A DNA stretch of 50,557 bases from Rudaea sp. (GTDB taxonomy: Bacteria; Pseudomonadota; Gammaproteobacteria; Xanthomonadales; Rhodanobacteraceae), in contig JARLJU010000273.1 of the NCBI GenBank assembly GCA_031291055.1, positions 1 through 50,557 on the forward strand, written 5' to 3'. A program made the translations under genes and the position numbers. This document shows, piece by piece, positions 10,576 to 20,697 of the stretch (the first letter of the stretch is position 1; every line of letters begins with the position of its first letter). Under the pieces are notes generated by a model. It was not told where the DNA came from, ran no database searches, and saw only the letters and a program-made list of their open reading frames with translations.

Positions 10576-11010
10576 ATGCGTCTGAATACACTCAATCCGG
10601 CCAAGGGTTCGCGCAAGGTCCGCACGCGCGTCGGCCGTGGCATCGGTTCCGGCCTCGGCAAGACTGCCGGCCGTGGCCACAAGGGCCAGTACGCGCGTAC
10701 CGGCAAGGGCAAGGTCAAGCCGGGCTTCGAAGGCGGCCAGATGCCGCTGCAGCGTCGTCTACCAAAGATCGGCTTCCGTTCGAAGACAAAGCACGAAGTA
10801 TCCGAAGTTCTGTTGTATCAACTTGAAGCGCTCAAGGCTGATGTCGTTGATTTCGCTGCACTGCAGGCAGCCGGCCTGATCCGGACACGTGCCGTTCGCG
10901 CCAAGATCGTGAAGAAGGGCGAGATCAAGCGTGCGGTCAAGCTCAAGGGCGTGGCTGTCACGGCCGGCGCCAAGGCCGCGATTGAAGCGGCCGGCGGCAG
11001 CGTGGAGTAA
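10576..11010 (+). CDS. rplO: 50S ribosomal protein L15
   Basis: Large-subunit assembly protein. 144 residues with the glycine-rich N-terminal [19 protein letters not shown] and the [15 protein letters not shown] segment. Three bases separate its stop from the secY start. Confidence 0.97.
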   Translation: MRLNTLNPAKGSRKVRTRVGRGIGSGLGKTAGRGHKGQYARTGKGKVKPGFEGGQMPLQRRLPKIGFRSKTKHEVSEVLLYQLEALKADVVDFAALQAAGLIRTRAVRAKIVKKGEIKRAVKLKGVAVTAGAKAAIEAAGGSVE

Positions 11011-11013
11011 CCA

Positions 11014-12345
11014 GTGGCAGCATCCCAGGCCAACACGCTTGCAGGGCTCGGCAAATTGACCGAGCTCAAACAGCGCATCCTGTTCGTGATCGGCGCGCTG
11101 GTGGTCTATCGCCTCGGCTCGTTCATTCCGGTGCCCGGGGTCAACTCCGACGCGATGAGCAAGCTGATCGAAGGCCAGGGCGGCATTGTGGACATGTTCA
11201 ACATGTTCTCAGGCGGCGCTTTGTCGCGGTTTTCGCTGTTCGCACTCGGCGTCGTGCCCTATATTTCGGCGTCGATCATCGTGCAGATGTTCGCGTCGGT
11301 GATTCCCAGCCTGCAGGCGTTGCGCAAGGAAGGCGAATCCGGCCGGCGCAAGCTGACCCAGTACACCCGTTTCGGCACGATTGGCTTGGCGGTGTTTCAG
11401 TCGTTCGGCATCGCAACGATGTTGCAGCACCAGGCGAACGTGGTCTACGCGCCCGGTCCCGGCTTCGTGTTCACCGCCGTGATCGGCTTGACCGCGGGCA
11501 CCATGTTCCTGATGTGGCTTGGCGAACAGATCACCGAGCGCGGTATCGGCAACGGCATATCGCTGCTGATTTTTGCCGGAATTGTCGCCGGTCTGCCCAC
11601 GGCCGTGGTGCGTACGCTGCAAATGTCGCAACAGGGCGAACTCAGTCCGCTGCGCGTGCTGGCGATTCTGCTGCTGGTTGTCGGGGTCACCGCATTCGTG
11701 GTGTTTGTCGAGCGCGGTCAGCGCCGGATCACGGTCAACTATGCCCGGCGCCAGGGCGGCTCCCGTGCCTATATGAACCAGAGTTCCCATTTGCCGCTCA
11801 AGCTCAATATGTCGGGCGTGATTCCGGCAATCTTTGCCTCGTCGCTGATCATGTTTCCGGCCACGGCATCGACCTGGTTCGCCAGTGGCACCGACGTCCG
11901 CTGGCTGCAGCAGATCACCGCCGCGTTGAGCCCGGGCGAGCCGCTGTATGAAATCCTCTATGCCGTCCTGATCATCGTCTTTGCGTTTTTCTATACCGCG
12001 CTCGTGTTCAATTCCGGCGAGACAGCGGAGAACCTCAAGAAGTCCGGTGCCCTGATTCCGGGTATTCGCCCGGGTCGCGCCACGGCTGAATATATCGATG
12101 CCGTATTGACCCGTCTGACCGGTGCCGGAGCGCTTTACCTGGTTGCGGTGTGTCTGGTGCCGACGTTCCTGCAGCAGAGCTGGCACGTCCCGTTCTACTT
12201 CGGTGGCACGTCCCTGCTGATCGTAGTGGTTGTGGTCATGGATTTCACGGCGCAAGTACAGGCCCATCTGGTCTCGCACCAGTACGAAAGCCTGTTGAAA
12301 AAGGCGAATCTGAAGGGCTACGGACGTGGTAGCGCGGGGCGCTGA
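11014..12345 (+). CDS. secY: Protein translocase subunit SecY
   Basis: Channel of the Sec translocon in the inner membrane. 443 residues with the ten-helix pattern; TM1 ([20 protein letters not shown]) starts near residue 25, and the plug and TM2b region ([20 protein letters not shown]) is near 70-90. It begins at GTG 11014, three bases after rplO, reading [15 protein letters not shown]. The cytoplasmic C5 and C6 loops and the basic tail are present. Position after rplO is the standard spc layout. Confidence 0.97.
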   Translation: MAASQANTLAGLGKLTELKQRILFVIGALVVYRLGSFIPVPGVNSDAMSKLIEGQGGIVDMFNMFSGGALSRFSLFALGVVPYISASIIVQMFASVIPSLQALRKEGESGRRKLTQYTRFGTIGLAVFQSFGIATMLQHQANVVYAPGPGFVFTAVIGLTAGTMFLMWLGEQITERGIGNGISLLIFAGIVAGLPTAVVRTLQMSQQGELSPLRVLAILLLVVGVTAFVVFVERGQRRITVNYARRQGGSRAYMNQSSHLPLKLNMSGVIPAIFASSLIMFPATASTWFASGTDVRWLQQITAALSPGEPLYEILYAVLIIVFAFFYTALVFNSGETAENLKKSGALIPGIRPGRATAEYIDAVLTRLTGAGALYLVAVCLVPTFLQQSWHVPFYFGGTSLLIVVVVVMDFTAQVQAHLVSHQYESLLKKANLKGYGRGSAGR

Positions 12346-12412
12346 GCGGGTAGTGGGTGTAAAAGTGGCGGTGAATGGCTTTTTTGGCCTTTTAGTTCCG
12401 CCTGATTCAGGG

Positions 12413-12418
12413 TACAAT
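12413..12418 (+). promoter_or_regulatory. Possible -10 element before rpsM
   Basis: TACAAT lies 64 bases before rpsM in the 136-base secY-rpsM spacer, after an A/T stretch with TTTTTT at 12380-12385. No good -35 is at the proper distance, so an internal promoter for the alpha genes is only possible. The spacer carries no rpmJ (L36). Confidence 0.25.
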
Positions 12419-12481
12419 TCGCAGTTCACTGCGCTTCATTGCGCTTGGTGTGTTGAAGATTAGATTTTGGAGATCAAATAG

Positions 12482-12838
12482 ATGGCGCGCATTGCAGGTG
12501 TCAATTTGCCGGTTCAGAAACATGTCTGCATCGGCCTGCAGAGCATTTTTGGCATCGGCCGTGCGCGGTCGAAGCAGGTCTGCGTGTCTGCTGGAGTCGA
12601 TCCGGCGACCAAGATCAAATCGCTGACTGAGGCCGAAGTCGAGAAGCTGCGCCAGGAAGTGGCGAAGTTCGTCGTCGAAGGCGATCTGCGTCGCGAAGTC
12701 GGCATCAGCATCAAACGCCTGATCGATCTCGGTACCTATCGCGGCCTGCGCCATCGCCGCGGTCTGCCGCTGCGCGGTCAGCGCACGCGTACCAATGCGC
12801 GCACCCGCAAGGGTCCGCGTCGCGCAATCAAGAAATAA
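12482..12838 (+). CDS. rpsM: 30S ribosomal protein S13
   Basis: Head protein that contacts S19 and the P-site tRNA. 118 residues, starting [15 protein letters not shown], with [24 protein letters not shown]. The cysteines in [16 protein letters not shown] are ordinary variation. First gene of the alpha block here. Confidence 0.97.
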   Translation: MARIAGVNLPVQKHVCIGLQSIFGIGRARSKQVCVSAGVDPATKIKSLTEAEVEKLRQEVAKFVVEGDLRREVGISIKRLIDLGTYRGLRHRRGLPLRGQRTRTNARTRKGPRRAIKK

Positions 12839-12859
12839 CTGCCCCGGATACGAAACCTC

Positions 12860-13252
12860 ATGAATAAACCGGTCGTTGCCAAGACCAAGAAAAAGGCCAA
12901 GCGCGTTGTCACTGATGCCATCGTGCACGTGCAGGCCTCGTTCAACAATACCGTGGTGACGATCACCGATCGTCAGGGCAATGCGCTGTCGTGGGCAACC
13001 TCCGGAGGCGCAGGCTTCCGCGGCTCGCGCAAATCGACGCCGTTCGCGGCGCAGGTTGCGGCGGAAAAGGCCGGGCGCGTGGCGCAGGAATATGGCGTGA
13101 AGACGCTGGAAGTGCGGATCAAGGGACCCGGTCCCGGACGCGAGTCCGCCGTGCGTTCGCTGAATGCGCTGGGCATGAAGGTCACCAACATCATTGACGT
13201 TACGCCGATTCCGCACAACGGCTGCCGTCCACCCAAGCGCCGCCGGGTCTAA
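12860..13252 (+). CDS. rpsK: 30S ribosomal protein S11
   Basis: Platform protein of the small subunit. 130 residues with [35 protein letters not shown] and the terminal [12 protein letters not shown]. Twenty-one bases after rpsM. Confidence 0.97.
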   Translation: MNKPVVAKTKKKAKRVVTDAIVHVQASFNNTVVTITDRQGNALSWATSGGAGFRGSRKSTPFAAQVAAEKAGRVAQEYGVKTLEVRIKGPGPGRESAVRSLNALGMKVTNIIDVTPIPHNGCRPPKRRRV

Positions 13253-13266
13253 AGGAGAGTACCGAC

Positions 13267-13896
13267 ATGGCACGTTATATCGGTCCCACCTGCAAGCTGG
13301 CGCGTCGCGAAGGCGCGGATCTGAGCCTGAAGAGTCCGGCGCGCGCGCTTGATTCCAAATGCAAACTCGAGCAGAAGCCGGGCCAGCACGGCGCCGGCGG
13401 CAAGAAGGCGCGTCTGTCCGACTATGCCGTCCAGTTGCGCGAGAAGCAGAAGGTCAAGCGCATCTACGGCCTGCTCGAGCGCCAGTTCAGCAATTATTAC
13501 GGCAAGGCGTCGCAGCTCAAGGGGAATACTGGCGAAAACCTGCTGCGCATGCTCGAAAGCCGGCTCGACAACATCGTGTATCGCATGGGTTTTGCGGTAA
13601 CGCGCGCGCAGGCGCGCCAGCTGGTGTCGCACAAGGCCGTCGAAGTCAATGGAAAAAAGGTGAACCTGCCCTCATATCAGGTCAAGGCCGGCGACGAGAT
13701 CGCGATCGTGGAAAAATCGCGCAGTCAGTTGCGCATCCAGGAATCGTTGACCCTGTCGCAGGAGATGGACCTGGCGCCCGGCTGGATTGAAGTCGACGCG
13801 AAGAAGTTCGCCGGTACGCTCAAGGCGCTGCCGGAACGTTCCGATTTGCCGAGCGACATCAACGAAAGCCTGATCGTCGAGTTGTACAGCAAGTAA
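13267..13896 (+). CDS. rpsD: 30S ribosomal protein S4
   Basis: Primary 16S rRNA-binding protein; in E. coli it represses the alpha operon. 209 residues with the S4 RNA-binding domain at about residues 97-160 ([20 protein letters not shown]). GGAGAG precedes ATG 13267. A 181-base spacer to rpoA follows. Confidence 0.97.
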   Translation: MARYIGPTCKLARREGADLSLKSPARALDSKCKLEQKPGQHGAGGKKARLSDYAVQLREKQKVKRIYGLLERQFSNYYGKASQLKGNTGENLLRMLESRLDNIVYRMGFAVTRAQARQLVSHKAVEVNGKKVNLPSYQVKAGDEIAIVEKSRSQLRIQESLTLSQEMDLAPGWIEVDAKKFAGTLKALPERSDLPSDINESLIVELYSK

Positions 13897-13948
13897 GGGT
13901 TGGATCGGGTTGTGGCGAAGCGCGCCTGCCTATGCACGCGCATCTCTG

Positions 13949-13964
13949 CGACTCCATCGAGTCG
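13949..13964 (+). promoter_or_regulatory. Short hairpin in the rpsD-rpoA spacer
   Basis: CGACTC (13949-13954) and GAGTCG (13959-13964) form a 6-bp stem with a four-base loop in the 181-base spacer. The spacer also holds an A/T patch (14040-14060) just before rpoA. It could hold an internal promoter or an mRNA element; nothing more specific is visible. Confidence 0.25.
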
Positions 13965-14077
13965 TGGTTCCGCCAAGGTTTGATCGCCCGCTTGGCTTGA
14001 AGAGGGCGGTGGATGGAAACATCCTGGCTGCCCGATTTTGTAAATTTATACTTTTAACTATTTGGAGTGCGTAGTTC

Positions 14078-15076
14078 ATGGCACAGTCGCCTACTACCAT
14101 ACTGCGCCCGCGTGGCATTCACGTTGAGCGCGCCGGCGCCAATCGCGCCAGGGTCGTGGTCGAACCGCTGGAACGGGGTTTTGGACACACCTTGGGCAAT
14201 GCGCTGCGTCGGGTTCTGCTGTCGTCCATTCCGGGCGCCGCCGTCACCGAGGTCGAGATCGACGGCGTGCTGCATGAATACACCACGCTGGAAGGGCTGC
14301 AGGAAGACGTCATCGAAGTGCTGTTGAACTTCAAGGACGTTGCCATCCGCATGCACAATCTGGACGAAACCACCCTGACCCTGAGCAAAAAGGGCAAGGG
14401 CGTGGTGACCGCCGGCGACATCAAGGTCGATCACAACGTCGAGATCATCAATCCCGACCATGTGCTCTGCCACCTGACCAAGGATGTTGCGCTGAACATG
14501 CGCATCAAGATCGCGCGCGGGGTCGGTTATCAGCCGGCGACGACGCGTCGCCGCCCTGACGAGGAAAGTCGCCCGATCGGCCGTCTGCAACTGGATGCTT
14601 CGTTCTGCCCGGTGCGTCGCGTGGCGTACGAAGTGGACAGCGCACGCGTTGAGCAGCGCACGGATCTGGACAAGCTCATTCTCGACATCGAGACCAATGG
14701 CACGGTCGACGCCGAGGAGGCGGTACGCAAGGCGGCGGAGATCCTGCAGGAGCAGTTGTCGGTCTTCGGCGACTTCACCCGCCGCGAGAGCGCGGATACC
14801 AAGTCCGAGAAGAGCGGCGTGGACCCGGTGCTGTTGCGCCCGATCGACGATCTGGAGCTTACCGTGCGTTCGGCCAACTGCCTGAAGGCAGAGAGCATCT
14901 ACTACATCGGCGACCTGGTGCAACGTACCGAGGTGGAACTGCTGAAGACGCCGAACCTTGGCAAGAAGTCGCTGACCGAAATCAAGGACGTGCTCGGAGC
15001 GCGTGGCTTGTCGCTCGGCACCAAGTTGGAAAACTGGCCGCCGGCGGGTCTGCAGCACGGCATGCAAATGAATTGA
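14078..15076 (+). CDS. rpoA: RNA polymerase subunit alpha
   Basis: Alpha subunit: residues about 1-235 form the assembly domain ([21 protein letters not shown] at about 30-50) and about 250-325 the DNA-binding C-terminal domain ([17 protein letters not shown]). 332 residues, near the E. coli 329. ATG 14078 follows TTTGGAGTG. Confidence 0.98.
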   Translation: MAQSPTTILRPRGIHVERAGANRARVVVEPLERGFGHTLGNALRRVLLSSIPGAAVTEVEIDGVLHEYTTLEGLQEDVIEVLLNFKDVAIRMHNLDETTLTLSKKGKGVVTAGDIKVDHNVEIINPDHVLCHLTKDVALNMRIKIARGVGYQPATTRRRPDEESRPIGRLQLDASFCPVRRVAYEVDSARVEQRTDLDKLILDIETNGTVDAEEAVRKAAEILQEQLSVFGDFTRRESADTKSEKSGVDPVLLRPIDDLELTVRSANCLKAESIYYIGDLVQRTEVELLKTPNLGKKSLTEIKDVLGARGLSLGTKLENWPPAGLQHGMQMN

Positions 15077-15124
15077 CGCGAGTCCATTCGCGGCAAGCCA
15101 AGAAAAATATACTGGGAACTATTT

Positions 15125-15511
15125 ATGCGCCACCAGAAATCCGGACGTAAGCTCAACCGCACCAGCAGCCATCGCGAAGCGATGTTCAAGAACATGGCGG
15201 CGTCGCTGTTCAAGCATGAGCTGATCCGCACGACGCTGCCCAAGGCCAAGGAACTGCGTCGCGTGGCAGAGCCGTTGATCACGCTGGCCAAGGTCGACGG
15301 CGTTGCCAATCGCCGCCTTGCCTTCGCCCGCCTGCGCGACAAGGTTGCCGTGGGCAAGCTTTTCGTCGAGCTCGGACCGCGTTACCGCGAACGCAAGGGC
15401 GGCTATCTGCGCATTCTCAAGTGCGGTGCACGCGTTGGCGATTCAGCACCCATGGCGTATGTGGAACTGGTCGAACGTCCGCGCGCCGACGCTGACGCCG
15501 CCGCGGAATAA
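15125..15511 (+). CDS. rplQ: 50S ribosomal protein L17
   Basis: Large-subunit protein and last gene of the ribosomal block. 128 residues starting [17 protein letters not shown], followed by the family core to residue 118. A strong terminator lies 22 bases after its stop. Confidence 0.97.
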   Translation: MRHQKSGRKLNRTSSHREAMFKNMAASLFKHELIRTTLPKAKELRRVAEPLITLAKVDGVANRRLAFARLRDKVAVGKLFVELGPRYRERKGGYLRILKCGARVGDSAPMAYVELVERPRADADAAAE

Positions 15512-15532
15512 GACTTGTCCGAGCCCTATCGC

Positions 15533-15570
15533 ACGGCCCCGGCGGGAAACTGCCGGGGCCGTTTGTTTTT
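15533..15570 (+). terminator. Rho-independent terminator after rplQ
   Basis: An 11-bp GC-rich stem (15533-15543 with 15552-15562), 8-base loop GGGAAACT, followed by TTTGTTTTT. It marks the end of the ribosomal transcription unit. Confidence 0.92.
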
Positions 15571-15636
15571 CGGGACCGGGAACACCGCACGATTTGGCCG
15601 GTCTGAGCCAATCGTCCTGCAGCTCACGAGGCATTC

Positions 15637-16137
15637 ATGAATCCATTCCGCTGGTCCTTCCGCGCGCAATACATTGCCGGCTTTGCCGTCTGTGCGGCCT
15701 TGCTCGCGTATGCCATCCACGTGCAGCTCGATCTAGGCATCGAACCCTGCCCGCTGTGTGAATTCCAGCGCTTCGCTCTTATCGCGATGGGGATCTTCTT
15801 CCTGGCTGGCGCTGTGCACAATCCGCGTGCGTCAGGACGCCGCGTTTATGCTTTGCTCGTTCTGCTCGGCGCGTGCGCAGGAATAGCCATCGCCGCATAC
15901 CACTTGTGGGAACAGCACCTGCCGCCCGATCCTCTCGTCGGATGCACGCCTGGCTGGAGCTACATGGTCGAGAATTTCCCGATCAACAAGACGCTGAAGA
16001 TGGTTTTCAGCGGTCATGGCGATTGCTCGGAAGTAAATTGGACGCTTCTCGGCCTGGCGATGCCGTTTTGGACTCTGGTGTGCTTCGTGCTGCTTGGCGC
16101 CGGTGCCACCTGGGCGGCGATGCGCGGGCGCCGCTGA
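15637..16137 (+). CDS. dsbB: Disulfide bond formation protein B
   Basis: Inner-membrane quinone reductase that reoxidises DsbA. 166 residues with four predicted helices. The first periplasmic pair is Cys38-Cys41 in EPCPLC, and the second pair is Cys103 and Cys130, matching Cys41/44 and Cys104/130 of E. coli DsbB. Arg45 after the first pair corresponds to the quinone-site arginine. It follows the rplQ terminator by 66 bases, so it starts a new unit. Its 3' end lies 76 bases before the aroG start. Confidence 0.93.
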   Translation: MNPFRWSFRAQYIAGFAVCAALLAYAIHVQLDLGIEPCPLCEFQRFALIAMGIFFLAGAVHNPRASGRRVYALLVLLGACAGIAIAAYHLWEQHLPPDPLVGCTPGWSYMVENFPINKTLKMVFSGHGDCSEVNWTLLGLAMPFWTLVCFVLLGAGATWAAMRGRR

Positions 16138-16213
16138 TCCTGTGATCTTGCACTTGCGGCGCGCCACAGCTGTGGCATCATCGTATTCCGCAATGCAGCA
16201 AAATGGTCCAGAG

Positions 16214-17608
16214 ATGAAGGCTGATGCGCAGAAACTGACCTCTGTCCGTGAGCCCTGCGACTGGGCGCCGGACTCGTGGCTCGGCAAACCGGTGACGCAG
16301 CAGCCGGAATATCCTGATCCTGCCGGTTTGAATCGCGCGCTGGTGGAACTGCGCGAGCTGCCGCCGCTGGTGACCTCCTGGGAAGTGCTGGCACTCAAGC
16401 GCAAGCTCGCCGACGCTGCCGAGGGGCGTTGCTTCCTGCTGCAGGGCGGTGACTGCGCGGAAAGCTTCGCCGACTGCAACTCTTCGCTGATCACCAACCG
16501 GCTCAAGGTGCTGCTGCAGATGAGCGTGGTGCTGGTGCACGGCCTCAAGCTGCCGGTCGTGCGCCTGGGCCGGTTCGCCGGCCAGTACGCCAAGCCGCGT
16601 TCGACCGACACCGAGACGCGCGATGACGTGACGCTGCCGAGCTATCGTGGCGATCTTGTCAACGGCGCGGAATTCACGCTGGCGGCGCGCACACCCGATC
16701 CCCGGCGTCTGATCGAAGGTCATTCCAAATCCGCGTTGACGATCAATTTCATTCGTTCGCTGATCGATGGCGGCTTTGCGGATCTGCATCACCCGGAATA
16801 CTGGGATCTTGGCTGGGTCGAACATTCGCCGTTGCAGCAGGAATACCGGCGCATGGTCGAGGCGATCGGCGATTCGGTGCGATTCATGGAAACCCTGGCC
16901 GGCGAATCGATCGGCAATTTCAGTCGCGTGGATTTCTACACCTCGCACGAAGCCCTGCTGCTGCACTATGAGCAGGCGCAGACGCGTCGGGTGCCGCGTC
17001 AGTGGGGCTGGTTCAACCTGGCCACGCATTTTCCCTGGATCGGCATGCGCACGGCGACGCTGGACGGTGCGCATATCGAATATTGTCGTGGCATTCGCAA
17101 TCCGATCGGCTTGAAAGTCGGGCCCACGGTGACGCCGGACAGGCTGTTGCGCGTGATCGATGCACTGAACCCGGACAACGAACCCGGCCGGCTCACGCTG
17201 ATCCATCGCATGGGCGCAACCAATATCCAGGCCGCGCTTCCGCGGCTGCTGGATGCCGTGACGGCCGAGGGTCGGCGCGTGCTGTGGTGCTGCGATCCGA
17301 TGCATGGCAACGGCGAAACCCTGGCCAATGGCGTGAAGACGCGGCGCTTCGAGAACATTTGCGCCGAAGTCGATCATGCCTTCGATATTCACGCGGCGCG
17401 CGGTACGCGCCTGGGCGGCGTGCATCTGGAACTGACCGGCGAGAACGTCACTGAATGTCTGGGTGGCGCGCGCGATCTGACCGAAAGCGACCTGGCTCGC
17501 GCCTATCGCTCGACGGTCGATCCGCGCCTGAACTACGAGCAGTCGCTCGAGCTGGCCATGTTGATCGTGCGCAAGCGCGGCAACATCGCTTCGATCCCTG
17601 CCGGCTGA
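16214..17608 (+). CDS. Class II 3-deoxy-7-phosphoheptulonate synthase
   Basis: Condenses phosphoenolpyruvate with erythrose 4-phosphate, the first step of the shikimate pathway. About 464 residues from ATG 16214, the length of the plant-like class II (AroAII) family and unlike the 350-residue E. coli enzymes. Recognisable blocks are CFLLQGGDCAES, VVRLGRFAGQYAKPRS, LHYEQAQTR, GLKVGPTV and WCCDPMHGNG, with the metal and substrate residues in the usual places. ATG 16193 is an alternative start; the open frame to 16094 would overlap dsbB and is not family sequence. It ends 10 bases before the convergent efflux gene. Confidence 0.93.
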   Translation: MKADAQKLTSVREPCDWAPDSWLGKPVTQQPEYPDPAGLNRALVELRELPPLVTSWEVLALKRKLADAAEGRCFLLQGGDCAESFADCNSSLITNRLKVLLQMSVVLVHGLKLPVVRLGRFAGQYAKPRSTDTETRDDVTLPSYRGDLVNGAEFTLAARTPDPRRLIEGHSKSALTINFIRSLIDGGFADLHHPEYWDLGWVEHSPLQQEYRRMVEAIGDSVRFMETLAGESIGNFSRVDFYTSHEALLLHYEQAQTRRVPRQWGWFNLATHFPWIGMRTATLDGAHIEYCRGIRNPIGLKVGPTVTPDRLLRVIDALNPDNEPGRLTLIHRMGATNIQAALPRLLDAVTAEGRRVLWCCDPMHGNGETLANGVKTRRFENICAEVDHAFDIHAARGTRLGGVHLELTGENVTECLGGARDLTESDLARAYRSTVDPRLNYEQSLELAMLIVRKRGNIASIPAG

Positions 17609-17618
17609 CGGCGCGACC

Positions 17619-20600
17619 TCAGGTTTCCTCGCTGCTGACGACAGCTTCGTAAAGCAGCGGCAGCAGGTTCAGGGCGATGAAGGTGGCGGATACGATGCCA
17701 CCGACAATGACCACGGCAAAGGGTCGTTGCGTTTCCGAACCGATGCCGTGGGAAAGCGCGGCCGGCAGCAAACCCAGGCCGGCCATCAAGGCCGTCATCA
17801 GGATCGGTCGCAGGCGGCTTGCGGCGCCCTCGAGCACGGCCGAGTCCAAGTCCATGCCGTTCCGGCGCAGTGCGATGATCTGCTCGACCATGATCACGCC
17901 GTTCTGCACCGAGATGCCGGCGACGGCTATGAAGCCGACCGCCGCGGAAATCGACAGGTGCAAGCCGGCCAGCGCCAGTCCGGCGAGCCCGCCGATCAGG
18001 GTGAACGGCACCGTGGCCAGGATCAGCAGCGCCTTGCGCATCGAGCGGAAGGCCCAGAACAAAAGTATGAAGATTCCCACGAGCGACAATGGCACGATCA
18101 CGGCCAGGCGCGCGGTCGCACGTTTCTGGTTCTCGAACTGGCCGCCCCAGGCGATGCGGTAGCCGGGCGGCAGCTTGACCTCGTCGGCGACGCGGCGCAT
18201 CGCCTCGGCGACGAAGCTGCCCTGGTCGCGCCCAAGCACGTTGACCTTGACCGCAGCGATGCGGCTGCCGGACTCGCGCAGTACCTTGGCGGCGCCCTGA
18301 CGCACTTCGATGCGCGCGATCTGACCGAGCGGGATTGTGCCGGCGCCGCCCGGCAGCGAGACCGGCAACTCTCCCGCCTTCTCGACGGAATTGCGATATG
18401 GCTCGGCCAGTCGCAGGGTCACGTCAAAGATGCGATCGCCTTCGTAGAAACTTCCGACAGCGGCACTGCCGAGCGCGGTGGCGACGGTCGTGCTTGCATC
18501 GTTCACATTGATGCCGTATCGCGCCAGCGCGGCGCGATCGAGCGTGATGTCCAGCTCGGTCTGGCCGCCGATCTGGATCTCCTCAACATCCGCCGCACCG
18601 GCCACGCCGCGCAGAATTTCGGCGATCTGGCGGCCTTTTGCCTCGAGCACATCCAGACTGTGGCCGAACACCTTTACCGCAATTTCCCCTTTTACGCCGG
18701 ACAGCGCTTCCTCGACGTTGTCCTCGATGTATTGCGAGAAATTTGTCGGCACGCCCGGCATTGCGTGGATTTTTTCCTCCATGTCGCGGATCAGCGCCTC
18801 CTTGTCGGCAAAGCGCCACTGCGCATGCGGTTTCAGGTCGGCCATGATCTCGATGTTGTTCGGCCCCTTGGGATCGGTGCCATCATCCGGACGGCCGGTC
18901 TGGGTGATCACCTGGATTACTTCCGGATACGAGAGAAGTACCTTGCGGATGTGCCGCTCGACTTCCTTGGTCTTGTCCAGCGCCGTCGATGGCGGCAGGT
19001 CGACGGTGAGCCAGATGTTGCCTTCGTCGAGCTTGGGCAGGAATTCGCTGCCCAGCAATGGCGACAGCGCAAGTGCAATCAGCAGCAGCGCGATGGCTGC
19101 GCCGATTACCAGACGCGGGTGCTTGGCCCAGCGGCCGAGGTCGGTGCGGTAGCGCAGGCGCAGCCTTTCCATCCACGCGCTGTGCCGGTCTTGCATGCCG
19201 GTGCCGCGCGTTGCCCAGGACAGCAATGCCGGTACGAGCGTGAGCGTGAACAGCACGGCGCCCAGCAGGGCGAACGTTAGTGTCAGCGCCATCGGCGCGA
19301 AGATTTTTCCCTCGACGCGCTGAAAGGTGAAAATGGGGAGAAACGCCAGAATGATGATGGCCTTGGAGAACATGATCGGCGAGCCCAGCCGCGTCGCCGT
19401 GTCGGCGAGCAGAGCTCGTCGCGAGGCCGCGTTGGCGTGCCCGCGCGCGGCCTCGAGCGTGAGCCGCACCATGAGTGCCTCGACCAGCACGACGGCACTG
19501 TCGATGATGATGCCGAAGTCCACGGCGCCGAGAGAAATCAGGTTGGCGTCGACACCGCGCAGGCGCATCAACAGGAATGCCGTGAGCAGCGCAAGCGGAA
19601 TGACGGCGGCGACGATCAGCGCCGCGCGCCAGCTGCGCAGGAACACCAGCAGGACGGCGATCACCAGCACGGCGCCAACGGCAAGGTTTTCGCTCACCGT
19701 ATCGACTGTGTGGTTGACCAGTTCGGTGCGATCGTAGATCGGGAGCAGCTTAACGCCGGGTGGTAGTTGCTTTTGCAGGTCCGCAATGCGAAGTTTCAGT
19801 GCGGCGATGACCTTGGCCGGGTCCTCGCCCTTGGTCATGTCGACGATGCCTTCGACCACATCGTCCTGCCCGTCGTAGCCGACGATGCCGTAGCGCGTGC
19901 GCTGACCTATGGCCGCTTCGCCGATGTCGCGCACCAGCACGGGCTGGCCGCCGAACACCGCGATCGGCACGCGGCCGATGTCGTCGACGGAATTGAACAG
20001 GCCGATCGCACGCACGACCAGGTCCTCGTCGCCGCGCTTGAGCAGCCCGCCGCCGGTATTGGAACTGTTCGCCTGCAAGGCCTGTGCAACCTGTTCCAGC
20101 GACAGGTTGTATTTGCGCAGCAGGTCCGGATGCACGTGCACCTGGTATTCGCGGATCGCGCCGCCGAAGCCGTTGATGTCGGCGACGCCGGGCACCTGGC
20201 GCAGCGCAGGCTCGATCGTCCAGTCTTCGATCGCGCGCACTTCGTCGAGCGGCATCGACGGCGGCGCCTCGACGAGGTAGCGATAGATCTCGCCGACCGC
20301 TGTCGACAGTGGCGCCAGCGTCGGCTGGATGCCGGTCGGCAGGGTGATCTCCGAGAGTTTCTCCAGCACCTGCGCTCGGGCGAAATAGTCGTCGGTGCCG
20401 TCGGCGAAGGTCATGGTCACCAGCGACAGGCCGCTCATCGAAATCGAGCGCAGCTGGGTCAGCTTCGGCACGCCGTATTCGGTGCGCTCGATCGGCAGCG
20501 TCACCGCGCGTTCTACTTCCTCGGGCGCCTGGCCGGGCACCAGGGTGATGATCTGCACCTGCACGTCCTGCACGTCGGGAAACGCCTGCACCGGCAGTTC

Positions 20601-20696
20601 CGAGAACGCGTACAGGCCGGCAATCGCGATCAGCAGGGTGATCGCGATCACGAACACACGCTGCTTGAGCGCAAACTCGACCAGGGCCTTGATCAT
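17619..20696 (-). CDS. Heavy-metal efflux RND transporter, CzcA family
   Basis: Inner-membrane proton/metal antiporter of a tripartite pump. 1025 residues with twelve helices and two large periplasmic loops. The TM4 signature VDFGIIIDSAVVLVEAL has Asp393, Asp399 and Glu406, matching CzcA Asp402/Asp408/Glu415, the triad of the Zn/Co/Cd (HME1) subgroup; the copper subgroup differs there. Hence zinc, cobalt or cadmium export is likelier than copper or silver, but the exact metal is inference. The start lies one base from the stop of the membrane-fusion gene. Confidence 0.93.
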   Translation of the reverse strand: MIKALVEFALKQRVFVIAITLLIAIAGLYAFSELPVQAFPDVQDVQVQIITLVPGQAPEEVERAVTLPIERTEYGVPKLTQLRSISMSGLSLVTMTFADGTDDYFARAQVLEKLSEITLPTGIQPTLAPLSTAVGEIYRYLVEAPPSMPLDEVRAIEDWTIEPALRQVPGVADINGFGGAIREYQVHVHPDLLRKYNLSLEQVAQALQANSSNTGGGLLKRGDEDLVVRAIGLFNSVDDIGRVPIAVFGGQPVLVRDIGEAAIGQRTRYGIVGYDGQDDVVEGIVDMTKGEDPAKVIAALKLRIADLQKQLPPGVKLLPIYDRTELVNHTVDTVSENLAVGAVLVIAVLLVFLRSWRAALIVAAVIPLALLTAFLLMRLRGVDANLISLGAVDFGIIIDSAVVLVEALMVRLTLEAARGHANAASRRALLADTATRLGSPIMFSKAIIILAFLPIFTFQRVEGKIFAPMALTLTFALLGAVLFTLTLVPALLSWATRGTGMQDRHSAWMERLRLRYRTDLGRWAKHPRLVIGAAIALLLIALALSPLLGSEFLPKLDEGNIWLTVDLPPSTALDKTKEVERHIRKVLLSYPEVIQVITQTGRPDDGTDPKGPNNIEIMADLKPHAQWRFADKEALIRDMEEKIHAMPGVPTNFSQYIEDNVEEALSGVKGEIAVKVFGHSLDVLEAKGRQIAEILRGVAGAADVEEIQIGGQTELDITLDRAALARYGINVNDASTTVATALGSAAVGSFYEGDRIFDVTLRLAEPYRNSVEKAGELPVSLPGGAGTIPLGQIARIEVRQGAAKVLRESGSRIAAVKVNVLGRDQGSFVAEAMRRVADEVKLPPGYRIAWGGQFENQKRATARLAVIVPLSLVGIFILLFWAFRSMRKALLILATVPFTLIGGLAGLALAGLHLSISAAVGFIAVAGISVQNGVIMVEQIIALRRNGMDLDSAVLEGAASRLRPILMTALMAGLGLLPAALSHGIGSETQRPFAVVIVGGIVSATFIALNLLPLLYEAVVSSEET

Positions 20697-20697
20697 G

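Noticed and set aside
17727..19280. A 517-codon plus-strand frame opposite the RND pump gene.
   Set aside because: Antisense shadow with His/Gln/Arg-rich composition and no domain.
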